From: Knoellia koreensis
Lineage (GTDB): Bacteria > Actinomycetota > Actinomycetes > Actinomycetales > Dermatophilaceae
DNA: 64,000 bases
Direction: 5' to 3'
Assembly: GCF_013041615.1 (NCBI RefSeq)
Contig: NZ_JABEPQ010000001.1
Coordinates: forward strand, 1,418,976 to 1,482,975
This document shows, piece after piece, positions 36,113 to 45,780 of this stretch. Position 1 is the first letter of the stretch, and every line of letters begins with the position of its first letter. Below the pieces are notes generated by a model, which was not told where the DNA came from, did not search any database, and saw only the letters and a list, made by a program, of their open reading frames with translations. The position numbers were made by a program, and so were the translations under genes.

Positions 36113-37933
36113 GTGCGAGCAACGCCAACCAGGCGAATGCGCATCACCAGATGGATGTGGGCGGCGGTCGACGCCGCGATCTACGCCGTCGCACTCGGGA
36201 CCGCAGACTGGCTGCGGTACGACTTCGCTTTCTCGGACATCGCCATGCGCGGGCTGCTCGCACTGTGCCTGGTTGCGGTGGTCGTGCACGTCGCATCGGG
36301 CGCGCTGATCGGGCCCTATGCCGTGGGTCATGAGCGCGGCTCGTTCGAGGAGACCGAGGACCTCGCCAAGTCGGTCGGTGTGACCGCGGTCGTGCTCATC
36401 GTCATCGTGCTCGCCACCAACTGGGTCACCGTCCCTCGCAGCGTGCCCTTCACCGGTTCCGTGCTGGCTCTCGTCGGCATGTTCGCCGTGCGGTTCCTCG
36501 TGCGGGCCTGGCGCACCACGAACCGGCGGCAGACCGAGGCCAACCGTGAGCCGGCCATCGTCTTCGGCGCGGGGGAGGCCGGACGTCGCCTCACGCGGAG
36601 CCTGCTGCGCGACGCCGACAGTGGGTATGCGCCGGTCGCACTGCTCGATGACGACCGCACCAAGCACCGACTCAAGATCGAAGGAATCCGGGTGCGCGGC
36701 ACCCGCTCCGACCTGACGAAGGTGTCGGGCAAGTACGACGCCTCGACGCTGATCATCGCGCTCCCCCTCGCGCACGCGAGCACGATCCGCGAGCTGACCG
36801 AGGCGGGCGTGGCTGCCGGCTTGCGCGTGCTGACGCTGCCGTCGGTCAACGAGATCATCGGCGGCAAGCCGACCCTGCACGACCTGCGCGACGTCGACCT
36901 CACCGACCTGCTCGGGCGCCGCCCGGTCGACCTCGACATGGCGGTCATCGCCGAACAGATCGCGGGCAAGCGAGTGCTCGTGACCGGGGCCGGTGGCTCG
37001 ATCGGCTCGGAGCTGTGCCGTCAGATCGCGAGGTTCGGTCCTGCCGAGCTGTTCCTGCTCGACCGTGACGAGTCGGGCCTGCAGGCGACGCAGATGAGCC
37101 TCGCCGGGCACGGCCTGCTGAACGACGAGACCGTGGTGCTGGCCGACATCCGCGACGTCGAGCGCATGCACGAGGTCTTCGCCTCGACCCGGCCCGACCT
37201 GGTGTTCCACGCGGCGGCGCTGAAGCACCTGCCGTTGCTCGAGGCGAACCCGATGGAGGCCTGGAAGAGCAACGTCATCGGCACTCACAACGTCTTGGCC
37301 GCGGCTGCTGCCGTCGGCGTGGGCACGTTCGTCAACATCTCGACCGACAAGGCGGCCAACCCGACCTGCGTGCTCGGCTACAGCAAGCGGATTGCCGAGC
37401 GGCTGACGGCGGACTTCGCGCGGCAGGAGCCCGGTCGCTACGTGTCGGTGCGCTTCGGCAACGTCCTCGGGTCACGCGGCTCGGTGGTCCACGCGTTCAC
37501 CGCGCAGATCGAGCGCGGCGGGCCGATCACCGTCACCCACCCCGACGTACGGCGCTACTTCATGCTCATCCCCGAGGCCTGCCAGCTCGTGCTCGAGGCC
37601 GCGTCCATCGGCTCCGACGGTGAGGTGATGGTGCTCGAGATGGGCGAGCAGGTGAAGATCGTCGACGTGGCACGCACCCTCATCCGCATGTCGGGTCGGC
37701 GGGACATCGAGATCACCTACACCGGCCTGCGTCCCGGCGAGAAGCTCGCTGAGGAGCTCTTCTCCCCTGACGAGGAGCGCCGGGAGACAGCCCACTCCCT
37801 GGTCTCGACTGTGCAGGTGCCAGCACTCGATGCTCAGGAGATTGCGCTCGTGGCCCATGTCTCCGCGGACGCGACCGCTCAATGGATGAAGCACCAGGCA
37901 CGATACTCACAGAACCAGGTCGCAGGCATCTGA
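36113..37933 (+). CDS. Membrane NDP-sugar 4,6-dehydratase (PglF/CapD/WbpM-like)
   Basis: 606 residues with four N-terminal helices (about 12-32, 44-68, 85-106, 115-136), a nucleotide-binding CoA-like fold (GAGEAGRRLTRSLL, about 148-160) and a C-terminal SDR domain with GAGGSIGSELC (about 289-299), HAAALKHLPLLEANP and NISTDKAANP. The family converts UDP-GlcNAc to a 4-keto-6-deoxy sugar. With the aminotransferase at 39291-40445 and the sugar-phosphate transferase at 38683-39291 it should make a 4-amino-6-deoxy-N-acetylhexosamine priming sugar (inference). Confidence 0.9.
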   Translation: MRATPTRRMRITRWMWAAVDAAIYAVALGTADWLRYDFAFSDIAMRGLLALCLVAVVVHVASGALIGPYAVGHERGSFEETEDLAKSVGVTAVVLIVIVLATNWVTVPRSVPFTGSVLALVGMFAVRFLVRAWRTTNRRQTEANREPAIVFGAGEAGRRLTRSLLRDADSGYAPVALLDDDRTKHRLKIEGIRVRGTRSDLTKVSGKYDASTLIIALPLAHASTIRELTEAGVAAGLRVLTLPSVNEIIGGKPTLHDLRDVDLTDLLGRRPVDLDMAVIAEQIAGKRVLVTGAGGSIGSELCRQIARFGPAELFLLDRDESGLQATQMSLAGHGLLNDETVVLADIRDVERMHEVFASTRPDLVFHAAALKHLPLLEANPMEAWKSNVIGTHNVLAAAAAVGVGTFVNISTDKAANPTCVLGYSKRIAERLTADFARQEPGRYVSVRFGNVLGSRGSVVHAFTAQIERGGPITVTHPDVRRYFMLIPEACQLVLEAASIGSDGEVMVLEMGEQVKIVDVARTLIRMSGRRDIEITYTGLRPGEKLAEELFSPDEERRETAHSLVSTVQVPALDAQEIALVAHVSADATAQWMKHQARYSQNQVAGI

Positions 37934-37935
37934 CC

Positions 37936-38628
37936 GTGACCGACGAAGAACTGGACCACATCAGGGAGCGCTACGAGCGTCGCAAGACGCTCGCACCCGA
38001 CTTGTACAGCTTCACCCGCCCGGAGGTGCTTCGCGGCGTCCAGTCGGTCGACCGCGCCACCATGTCTCTGCTCGTCGGTGCGGGTCTGACGGACCTTGCC
38101 GGCCTTCGCCTGTTGGAGGTCGGATGCGGCACGGGCGGTAACCTGCTGCGTTTCCTCAGGTGGGGGTTTCGGCCAGAAAACCTGGTCGGCAACGACCTGC
38201 TTGCAGACCGGGTCGAGCAGGCCCGCCGCGTCCTTCCCCGGGACGTCACCCTGACCGCCGGTGATGCCCGTGACCTCGACGATGGTGGGCCCTTCGACAT
38301 CGTTTACCAGTCGACGGTGCTGTCCTCGATCCTCGACGACGAAGTGCAGCGGTCCGTGGCCGACCGCATGTGGCAGCTCACGCGTCCGGGAGGTGTCGTA
38401 CTGTCCTACGATTTCGTGTTCGACAACCCGCGCAACCCCGATGTTCGCAAGGTCCCCGTGAGTAGGCTCAGGCAACTGTTCCCCGAGGGAATGGTGACGA
38501 CGCGACGGGTGACCTTGGCACCGCCCATTGCCCGCCGAGCAGCCCGGCTGGGGCCGGCATTCTCCGCCCTTGAGGCCTTGCCGTTCCTCAGGACTCACGT
38601 CGTTGCGCTGATCAGCAAGCCGACCTGA
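37936..38628 (+). CDS. Class I SAM-dependent methyltransferase
   Basis: 230 residues beginning MTDEELDHIRERYERRKTLA. The SAM-binding motif LLEVGCGTGGNLLRF is at about 59-73; AGDARDLDDGGPFDIVYQST covers motifs II and III. The GTG start two bases after the upstream stop is preferred over an ATG that would overlap that gene by 52 bases. Its position suggests methylation of a sugar or lipid-linked intermediate; the substrate cannot be read from the sequence. Confidence 0.82.
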   Translation: MTDEELDHIRERYERRKTLAPDLYSFTRPEVLRGVQSVDRATMSLLVGAGLTDLAGLRLLEVGCGTGGNLLRFLRWGFRPENLVGNDLLADRVEQARRVLPRDVTLTAGDARDLDDGGPFDIVYQSTVLSSILDDEVQRSVADRMWQLTRPGGVVLSYDFVFDNPRNPDVRKVPVSRLRQLFPEGMVTTRRVTLAPPIARRAARLGPAFSALEALPFLRTHVVALISKPT

Positions 38629-38682
38629 GCCAAACCCTGGTTTCAAGGACGGCGGGTGACACGATGCCGTCGGTGAGATGGG

Positions 38683-39291
38683 TCAGTGCCGCAGCACGGA
38701 CTTAACCGTGCGGGCAAGGATGCCGAGGTCACCGGTGAAGGTGCGGCGACGGACGTAGTCCACGTAGATCCGCGCCTTCTCCGGCAGGATCACGTCGCGG
38801 TAGTAGGCGTCCGGGTCGTCCACCGCGGCCAGCAGGTCCGCCTCGTTGCGGAACCGGATGCTGGCCGGGTCGGTGACCCCCGGCCGGACCGACACGATGA
38901 GGGAGTAGCTCTCGGCCGGCCACAACGCGGCATACGAGGGGACCTCCGGCCTGGGACCCACCAGGCTCATGTTCCCCGCGACCACGTCCAGGAGCTGCGG
39001 AAGCTCGTCCAGCTTGGTGCGTCGCAACACGCGCCCGACGCGGGTGACCCGTCGGTCTCCCGTAGCACTGACCAGGACGCCGTCATGGGTCACGGTCATG
39101 GTCCGGAACTTGTGGATCCGGAACAACTGCCCACCCAGACCCACACGCTCCTGCCGGAACATCACAGGCCCACGACTGTCCACCAGCACGGCAACGGCGA
39201 TCACGACGAGGAGCGGCCACAGCCCGGCGAGCAGCGCAAGACTCACGACGAGGTCGAAGACCCGCTTGGCGTCGAGGTCCCCCGAACCCAT
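38683..39291 (-). CDS. Initiating undecaprenyl-phosphate sugar phosphotransferase (PglC-like)
   Basis: 202 residues, the small single-domain form of the bacterial sugar transferase family. One N-terminal membrane-inserted helix (about 10-36) precedes KFRTM, RRTKLDELPQLLDV, NMSLVGPRPEVPS and VRPGVTDPASI, which carry the catalytic and metal residues. It should transfer a sugar phosphate to the lipid carrier to start repeat-unit assembly. ATG at 39289-39291, sharing one base with the aminotransferase stop (TGATG). Confidence 0.92.
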   Translation of the reverse strand: MGSGDLDAKRVFDLVVSLALLAGLWPLLVVIAVAVLVDSRGPVMFRQERVGLGGQLFRIHKFRTMTVTHDGVLVSATGDRRVTRVGRVLRRTKLDELPQLLDVVAGNMSLVGPRPEVPSYAALWPAESYSLIVSVRPGVTDPASIRFRNEADLLAAVDDPDAYYRDVILPEKARIYVDYVRRRTFTGDLGILARTVKSVLRH

Positions 39292-40445
39292 CAAGTGAGC
39301 ACCCGGCGAACAGCCCCCACGACCCGCTCGACCTGCGCGTCGGTCATGGCAGAGAAGGCCGGAAGGCTCACGACCCGTTCGAACTCGGCACTCGCGACCG
39401 GCAGGTCGTCGGGGCGTGCTCCGAGGCTGTCGTGCCAGTATGGATGGAGGTGGAGCGGGATGAAGTGGACGCTGCACCCCACCCCTGCCTTCGCCATCTC
39501 CTCGATGAAGGCATCACGGGACCTGCCTCCCTCCGTACGCATCCGGATGACGAACAGGTGCCAGGCGTGAAGCACCTCGCGTCCGCCTCGGGCGGGCAGG
39601 TCGACGGGCAGGTCGGCGAACGCGTCGAGGTACGTCTGCGCGATCGCTGCTCGACGATCGCGCATCGCGCGCGCCCGTCGCAGCTGCACTAGGCCCATGG
39701 CGGCAGCAGGGTCGGTCAGGTTGTACTTGTAACCGGGGGCCACGACCTCGTAGCGCCATGCCGGGGCGGTGCTGCGGTAGCGGTCGAATACGTCGCGGCT
39801 GATCCCGTGCAGGCGCATCGTCCGCATCCGCTGGGCCAGCGCGGGGTCTCGCGTAACGACCATGCCACCCTCACCGGTTGTGATCGTCTTGGTGGCGTAG
39901 AAACTGAACACTGTGGCGGCGGCGTCGCCCGCCCCGACCGGCCCCGTCCCGTCGTCCGCGGGGAACGCGTGGGCCGCGTCCTCGACGACCGGTATGCCGC
40001 GTGCTGCGGCCAGGGAGCGCACCGCCGGGTCGACAGGGAGGCCGGCGAAGTGCACGGGCATCAGCGCCTTAGTCCGCGGCGAGATTGCGGCCTCGACACT
40101 CGCAGCCGTGAGGTTGAGCGACGACGGGTTGACGTCGACGAGGACAGGAGTCGCACCGAGATATCGCACCACCTCGGCGGTGGCCGTGAAGGTCCAGGTC
40201 GGCACGATCACCTCGTCACCCGGGCCAGCACCGATTGCCTCGAGGGCGAGGTGCAAGCCGGCAGTGGCGCTGTTCACGGCCACGGCCTGGATATCCCCAC
40301 CGCCGAGAAAGTTGGCGAATTCCCGCTCGAACTCCGCCACGCGTGGGCCGGTGGTCAGCCAACCGCTGCGCATCGCCTCGACGGCCGCCTCGATCTCGTC
40401 CTCACTGATGTCCGGCAGCGCAAAAGGGAGGTGTTCTTGGGGCAT
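39291..40445 (-). CDS. DegT/DnrJ/EryC1 sugar aminotransferase (PglE-like)
   Basis: 384-residue PLP enzyme. [30 protein letters not shown] and the cofactor lysine in [16 protein letters not shown] are diagnostic. It probably aminates C4 of the 4-keto sugar made by the dehydratase at 36113-37933. AGGAGG lies about ten bases before the ATG. It is coupled to the PglC-like gene, mirroring the pgl gene set. Confidence 0.93.
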   Translation of the reverse strand: MPQEHLPFALPDISEDEIEAAVEAMRSGWLTTGPRVAEFEREFANFLGGGDIQAVAVNSATAGLHLALEAIGAGPGDEVIVPTWTFTATAEVVRYLGATPVLVDVNPSSLNLTAASVEAAISPRTKALMPVHFAGLPVDPAVRSLAAARGIPVVEDAAHAFPADDGTGPVGAGDAAATVFSFYATKTITTGEGGMVVTRDPALAQRMRTMRLHGISRDVFDRYRSTAPAWRYEVVAPGYKYNLTDPAAAMGLVQLRRARAMRDRRAAIAQTYLDAFADLPVDLPARGGREVLHAWHLFVIRMRTEGGRSRDAFIEEMAKAGVGCSVHFIPLHLHPYWHDSLGARPDDLPVASAEFERVVSLPAFSAMTDAQVERVVGAVRRVLT

Positions 40446-40543
40446 GGACTGGTGGCCTCCTGAGGTATCCGGCCGGACGGCCTAGGAGCTCGCCGGACTG
40501 CTGTTACCTTACAAGCAGCAAAACTGGCCCGAGCAGAGGATCG

Positions 40544-41842
40544 ATGTTGGCATTGCAGGACCCCCACGCCGAAAGCAGGCCTGACTTGGCCGCCCGGGAG
40601 CCCGTGGTGTGGGTGATAAATCAGTACGCCCTACCGGCTGAAGCTGCGGGGATCACACGCCACGCGATGTTCGCTGCAAAACTTTCCCAAGCTGGATGGC
40701 GTCCCTTCATCTTTACCTCAGCCGCGCACTACTGGAACCTTTCGGAACCCGCGGCCGCACGCGTGTCTATGGAGACCTCCGCGGGGGCGACCTTTGTCCG
40801 ACTACGGACGGCGACTCACGTCACCAATGGTGTACGGCGCGTACTCAGCATGGTGGGCTTCGCTATCAAGGTTCTTCAGGTCGGTATTCGTCGTCCGGCC
40901 GGGGTTCGGGAACCGGATGTAATTGTTGGCTCAAGCCCACACCCGTTCGCCGCCCTATCCGCTCTGGCGCTATCACGAAGGTATCGGGTCCCGTTCGTTC
41001 TTGAAGTCCGGGACCTGTGGCCAGACTCGCTGATCGACCTAATGGGATTCGGTCCTCGTCACCCACTTATCGTGGTCCTGCGGGCTATCGAGAGGCATCT
41101 CTACGCGAGCGCCAATGCGATCGTGGGGCTTCTACCCGGCACTGCCGACCACGTACGGACAGTATCCAGCCGGGCCCCAGAGGTGACGTACATCCCCAAC
41201 GGAGCAGACCTTGGGCGGCTCCCCATGCCCAGACCGGCCGAATCCTCAAGGGCCTTTACTGTCATGTACGCCGGCGCCCACGGAGTGGCGAACAATCTCG
41301 ACAACCTCCTGAGGGCGGCGGCACTCGTGCAAACCGCCGAGTCGTCCCTCACGCCATCCCAGCAAACCCGATTTCTTCTCGTTGGTGACGGAAAGAACAA
41401 GGCGGCTCTGATGGCACTTGCTGCGGAGTTGGGGCTCTCCAACACTGAGTTTCGCCCGGCCGTCCCCAAGGCGGCGGTTCACGGGACTCTCCAGAGCGCC
41501 GATGTTCTGGCCCTTCCGGTACCCGACAAGGCGATCTATCGCCATGGCATCAGCCCCAACAAACTGTTCGACTACTTCGCGGCCGGACGCCCGGTCGTCA
41601 TCGCCCTGCACTCGGAGCACGACCCTGTTCGAGCTGCGGGCGCGGGGGTCACCGTACAGCCAGATCAACCCGAGGCGATGGCCGACGCAATCCTCAAGCT
41701 GCGGGCCTTGGACCCGGCCGATCGCACGGCCATGGGTATGTCTGGACGAGATTTCGTGGCCGCCAACCACAACATCGATCACCTTGCACTCAGTCTGGAG
41801 GCCGTCCTTGCGCGCGTGATGAGTGCAAGGCAACACCAATGA
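40544..41842 (+). CDS. Family 4 glycosyltransferase (WbuB-like)
   Basis: 432-residue GT-B enzyme. The N-terminal half contains WVINQYALPAEAAGITRHAM and VLEVRDLWPDSLIDLMGFG, close to the WbuB-type fucosamine/N-acetylhexosamine transferases; the C-terminal half contains YIPNGADLGRL, VMYAGAHGVANN, GDGKNKAALM and GISPNKLFDYFAAGRPVV with the donor-binding Glu position replaced by Asp. It stands at the left edge of the lower-GC island. Its stop overlaps the next gene (ATGA). Confidence 0.88.
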   Translation: MLALQDPHAESRPDLAAREPVVWVINQYALPAEAAGITRHAMFAAKLSQAGWRPFIFTSAAHYWNLSEPAAARVSMETSAGATFVRLRTATHVTNGVRRVLSMVGFAIKVLQVGIRRPAGVREPDVIVGSSPHPFAALSALALSRRYRVPFVLEVRDLWPDSLIDLMGFGPRHPLIVVLRAIERHLYASANAIVGLLPGTADHVRTVSSRAPEVTYIPNGADLGRLPMPRPAESSRAFTVMYAGAHGVANNLDNLLRAAALVQTAESSLTPSQQTRFLLVGDGKNKAALMALAAELGLSNTEFRPAVPKAAVHGTLQSADVLALPVPDKAIYRHGISPNKLFDYFAAGRPVVIALHSEHDPVRAAGAGVTVQPDQPEAMADAILKLRALDPADRTAMGMSGRDFVAANHNIDHLALSLEAVLARVMSARQHQ

Positions 41843-42951
41843 CGCGTCATAAGCATGAGGTTCTTCACGCGACGAGCGCCCATGTCGCCAGCGATATCCG
41901 TATCTTCTGGAAGGAGTGTCGCGCGCTTGAGGAGGCTGGGCTAGACGTAGCTCTCATAGCCCCGACCAGCGGTGACATGCCGGACACCCGCGTACCCGTG
42001 TATGCCCTCCCAGCGACTGGCAACAGGGCGTTCAGGGCACTCACGGGGTCGGTCGGCATCCTTCGACACCTCTTGGCTGCTCGTCCCAAAGTCTTGCACA
42101 TTCACGACCCTGAACTCATACCACTTGCGATCGCCGTGAAGTACGTCCTGCGGGTTTCGTTCATCTACGACGCTCATGAGGATCTTCCTGAGCAGGTCAC
42201 TGCAAAGCCGTATTTGACGCCGATTAGGCGGCGCATCGCGACGCTCGTCGCTAAGGCCCTGGTATATCTCGCAGACCGCCATGCAGACGTGGTGGTAGCC
42301 GCCACCCCCGCTATAGCGCGCACGTTCTCGAGCAAATCAACAATTCTGGTTCAAAACTTTCCGTGGTTTCGCGAGTACGAGACGACGAAACCGTTCCCAT
42401 CCCTAATCGAACGGCCAACTTTCTGCTATGTGGGATCGATTACCGATATCCGCGGAGCGATGGAAATGGCCAAGGGCGGTGCGCAGGCGCAGAGCCACCC
42501 AACCATTGCACTGGCTGGGATCGCCAGCCCAACATCCCTCATTGCAGACATGAGCAGCACGGGCGCGGATATCGACTACCTGGGCCGAATTGCGCCTGCT
42601 TACGTTCCAGACGTGATCGCTGAGTCACTCGGCGGGCTCATCCTGGCTCATCCGCTCAAGCACTACGTGGTCGGGCAGCCAACCAAGCTCTTCGAATACA
42701 TGGCTAGCGGCCGCCCCTTCATCGCTTCAAACTTCATGATGTGGCGCGAGATGCTCGAAGAACATCAATGCGGGCTTTTTGTTGATCCATTCGACACGCG
42801 TGCGGTGGCAGCTGCGATGGATCAATTAGCCCGTGATCCTGATGAGGCGCGCCGGATGGGAGAGCGCGGACGGTCGCTGGCGCGGGAGCAGTACAGCTTC
42901 GAAAACGAAGCAGCCACGCTGGTGGACGCCACGCGGCGGGTCATTTCGTGA
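41839..42951 (+). CDS. Family 4-like glycosyltransferase
   Basis: 370-residue GT-B enzyme: VLHATSAHVASDIRIFWKE at the N-terminus, HIHDPELIPLA, IYDAHEDLPEQV, and in the C-domain CYVGSITDIRGAMEM, QPTKLFEYMASGRPFIASN with the E-x7-E-like region. It transfers one sugar during repeat-unit assembly; donor unknown. Codon use is visibly richer in A/T third positions than flanking core genes, in line with an acquired segment. Coupled to the upstream glycosyltransferase. Confidence 0.88.
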   Translation: MTRHKHEVLHATSAHVASDIRIFWKECRALEEAGLDVALIAPTSGDMPDTRVPVYALPATGNRAFRALTGSVGILRHLLAARPKVLHIHDPELIPLAIAVKYVLRVSFIYDAHEDLPEQVTAKPYLTPIRRRIATLVAKALVYLADRHADVVVAATPAIARTFSSKSTILVQNFPWFREYETTKPFPSLIERPTFCYVGSITDIRGAMEMAKGGAQAQSHPTIALAGIASPTSLIADMSSTGADIDYLGRIAPAYVPDVIAESLGGLILAHPLKHYVVGQPTKLFEYMASGRPFIASNFMMWREMLEEHQCGLFVDPFDTRAVAAAMDQLARDPDEARRMGERGRSLAREQYSFENEAATLVDATRRVIS

Positions 42952-42952
42952 G

Positions 42953-44197
42953 CTAAGCCCCACTGTCCGTGTCGTGGCTCCGTGACGCCTGTCGCACCAG
43001 AGCCACTAAGGCGCCGTACATGACCGCTTGGCCGAGGGAAAGGGCACCTACGCCGGCCAGGACCGGCCATCCGAGAGCGCGCGGGATCACGAGGGCTGCG
43101 CATGTGAGAGTCAGTCGTAAGACATCCCAGATCAGCAGCCAGCGCTGATGGTGGGTCAGGATGAGAACTTGCCCGAATGGAGCAGCCACCAGCTGCGCCA
43201 ACGCACCCACAGCAAGAGCACTTATGAGCCATCCTGTGTCCGCCCAGGCCTCTCCCAAGATGCGAGGCGCGAGGTAAGGGGCCAGCAACGCAGCCGCGGC
43301 AGCTGGCGCGAGGCCGAGCATGGCAAGGTCGCGCATGGCATGACTGATCAGTTCGTGAATCCCGGACCGCCGCTCGCGAACGGACCTCCCGACCTCGCCC
43401 ACGACTGCTCCTGAGGCGGCTTGGGCAACCAAGCCCAATGGCGCAACGATCAGCCGGAACGCCATTGCGAATAGGCCCGCCTCAGTGTGCCCGTACAGGA
43501 AGGCCACCAGAAGAATCGGCGCTTGCGATGCCGCGGCATTGACAAGAGCACTCGCGCCCCCGATGAGTCCAAAGCGGAGTACGTCGAGGCGCAGTATGTC
43601 GTGAAGGCGTGCGGGAGGTGCCGGGGCGGCCTCGCCGCTACCACGCAGAGCGCGCAGATTTATGAGCCAGCCAAGCCGAGCGACTGTGAATCCAGCAGCT
43701 AAGGCGCCGCCTGTGGCAGACGCTAGGCCCAAGGTGATCTGGGCAATGGGAGTCAGAGCGCCTTGGGCAAAATTCATCGATGCCAGCCAGCGGTACCTGC
43801 TCTCCCATGTCGCGATCGCAGACGAGACCAGTGGGACGGAGCCAGCGACGCCGAGAGCGCCGCACATCAGCCAGATCGGCTCGGCCCCAAGCTTCCATGC
43901 CACAAACGACGCCCCTGTGACGACGAGCCCCACAGCCAAAATTGACCAGAGTGCCAACCTGAAGAGGCTCTCACCCGTCTCGCGCGGAACCCGCTGAGCC
44001 AACAACTCGAAGCGGAATGACGAGAACCCGACCATCAGTGAAGCAGTGGCCATGACCGTCGAGAAGGCACCAAAGGACGTCGGATCGAAAACCCGCGTAA
44101 GAACGGGCGCGAGCGCCAGTGCAACCAAGTTGCCGCCTGCGCTTCCAGCGAGCAGAGTCAGTCCAGCGCGACGAAACCCCGACCCTGCTGTCGTCAC
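42953..44197 (-). CDS. Polysaccharide flippase (Wzx-like)
   Basis: 414 residues from the GTG at 44195-44197 (MTTAGSGFRRAGLTLLAGSA), chosen because GAGGG lies eight bases upstream; an earlier ATG at 44287 adds a basic, unmatched tail. About 12 hydrophobic helices with few charges, the N-terminal GLTLLAGSAGGNLVALALAP motif and FDPTSFGAFSTVMA fit the polysaccharide-transport branch of the MOP exporters. It would move the lipid-linked repeat unit across the membrane. Opposite in direction to its neighbours. Confidence 0.85.
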   Translation of the reverse strand: MTTAGSGFRRAGLTLLAGSAGGNLVALALAPVLTRVFDPTSFGAFSTVMATASLMVGFSSFRFELLAQRVPRETGESLFRLALWSILAVGLVVTGASFVAWKLGAEPIWLMCGALGVAGSVPLVSSAIATWESRYRWLASMNFAQGALTPIAQITLGLASATGGALAAGFTVARLGWLINLRALRGSGEAAPAPPARLHDILRLDVLRFGLIGGASALVNAAASQAPILLVAFLYGHTEAGLFAMAFRLIVAPLGLVAQAASGAVVGEVGRSVRERRSGIHELISHAMRDLAMLGLAPAAAAALLAPYLAPRILGEAWADTGWLISALAVGALAQLVAAPFGQVLILTHHQRWLLIWDVLRLTLTCAALVIPRALGWPVLAGVGALSLGQAVMYGALVALVRQASRSHDTDSGA

Positions 44198-44310
44198 TTT
44201 CCGCCCTCTACGCCGACTTGTCCACACGCGCCGTGATGCACGCGGCGACGGTAGTGTGGCACAGTCTGAGTCGCTAGTCGGCGGCATCTCCTGGCGCCTG
44301 GCACCAGAAG

Positions 44311-45765
44311 ATGCCGGTTGAGACTGGTCTGTCAGGTCGGGAATCAGCTACAGCGAGGATGCGGGTGCCAAACTCCAGCTTGGCGGAGCCGGTGGGTCTG
44401 TCCTTCCCGGAATCAAGTCACAAAAGGCGCACCCCCTTGGCGTTCGTGGGCATTGCGATGATGGTCACTGGATATGCGGAGACCTTGCGCCTGATCCTTA
44501 AGCTCAAGATTGCGCCGGTCTACAGTTACGCCGGTCTGCGATACGAAGATGCCGCCCGGCCCGAATACATACTGGTCCTCCTGCTGCTGATCGCCGTTGC
44601 CTGGAGTCTGCCGACAACTTTCCGACGCGTCGGGGAGTTCGGCGTCTGGATGGTGTACGTAATATCTGTGATTCCGTCCACCGTGGCCATCCTGTTCGGC
44701 GGAACTGTCGCGGGTTCATCCCGCTGGATGACGATCTTGACTATCGCCGGGATAACAATAGGCATCGGTCAATTGGCACGCGTCCGGTTCCTGGAGACAT
44801 TTGAGATCCGCTCCCCACCTGCGCTACTTTGGTATTTGCTGAGCGTCATCGTTATAGGAATCTACCTCTACCTGGCGATCGCTGTTGGTATCCGCACTCA
44901 GTACCTGACGTTCTCAGATGTCTACTCGGTAAGAGCGAACTACTCGGAATCAGCGGGTGCTGCGCCGATCCTTGGGTACCTCGTGCCGACGTTATCGAAC
45001 GTGCTGAACCCCCTGCTGATGGCGCGGGGTCTTTATCAACGACGCTGGGTTTACCTCGTGGCCGGCGTGCTGGGTCAATTGCTGATTTACCTAACCACGG
45101 GCGAGAAAATTGTGCTCCTTTCCATTGGCGCCGTCGTCTTAACGGCCGCTCTCCTGCGCGGGAGACGGCCCGGTCCGGGACGCCTTGTGTTGGGCATCAC
45201 CACACTTACGCTCATGGCAATTGCGCTGGACTGGATGCTCGGCTCGGAAATCTTCACTTCTCTGTTTGTGCGACGGTTCTTGATCCTCCCTGGCGCCTTG
45301 GTAGGGGCGTATGTCTGGGTTTTCCAAGACGCGGCCAAATTGAACTTCTCGCAGGACCTCCTACCCTTTCTGGACAACCCTTATCAGACGCAGTCGCCGG
45401 GAAGCATCGTGGGAGGGGCGTTTATTGGTGACCCACATTCAAACGCGGTCGTAAACTTCTTCGGGCACGGCTTTCTTAACGCTGGCTATGCGGGAATGGC
45501 TGTCGAGGGCCTCTTTTTCGGCCTACTCTTGGTCGCAGCTAACACCGTCACGCAACGCCACAGCCTGGGCTCTGCTGCGTTGTTGTTCGTGATGCCGATC
45601 GTTGGGATAACCAACAGCAGCATTTTCACGGCTACCCTGACCGGCGGCTTTCTGTCCGCGATCGTGGTTGCCCTCGTATTGCCCAGTGATTGGTCAACCC
45701 GGCGACCAAAGCCGGCACGATCGAGCCGGGGCCCCAGTCAACCCATTCAAGTGGGCAGTGGCTGA
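44311..45765 (+). CDS. Polysaccharide polymerase (Wzy-like), probable
   Basis: 484 residues with about 11-12 membrane helices between residues 45 and 460 and a large external loop around 325-375. There is no recognisable catalytic motif, as usual for Wzy, so the call rests on topology, length and position beside the flippase and glycosyltransferases. The start is uncertain: ATG at 44311 or ATG at 44359, neither with a good ribosome site. Sampled lines are about 55% GC, the lowest in the window. Confidence 0.7.
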   Translation: MPVETGLSGRESATARMRVPNSSLAEPVGLSFPESSHKRRTPLAFVGIAMMVTGYAETLRLILKLKIAPVYSYAGLRYEDAARPEYILVLLLLIAVAWSLPTTFRRVGEFGVWMVYVISVIPSTVAILFGGTVAGSSRWMTILTIAGITIGIGQLARVRFLETFEIRSPPALLWYLLSVIVIGIYLYLAIAVGIRTQYLTFSDVYSVRANYSESAGAAPILGYLVPTLSNVLNPLLMARGLYQRRWVYLVAGVLGQLLIYLTTGEKIVLLSIGAVVLTAALLRGRRPGPGRLVLGITTLTLMAIALDWMLGSEIFTSLFVRRFLILPGALVGAYVWVFQDAAKLNFSQDLLPFLDNPYQTQSPGSIVGGAFIGDPHSNAVVNFFGHGFLNAGYAGMAVEGLFFGLLLVAANTVTQRHSLGSAALLFVMPIVGITNSSIFTATLTGGFLSAIVVALVLPSDWSTRRPKPARSSRGPSQPIQVGSG

Positions 45766-45780
45766 CGGCGTCAGTGTCCT

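Noticed and set aside
42953-44287. Earlier start of the flippase at 44287
   Set aside because: The added 30 residues are polar and basic with no family match; the GTG at 44197 has a ribosome site.
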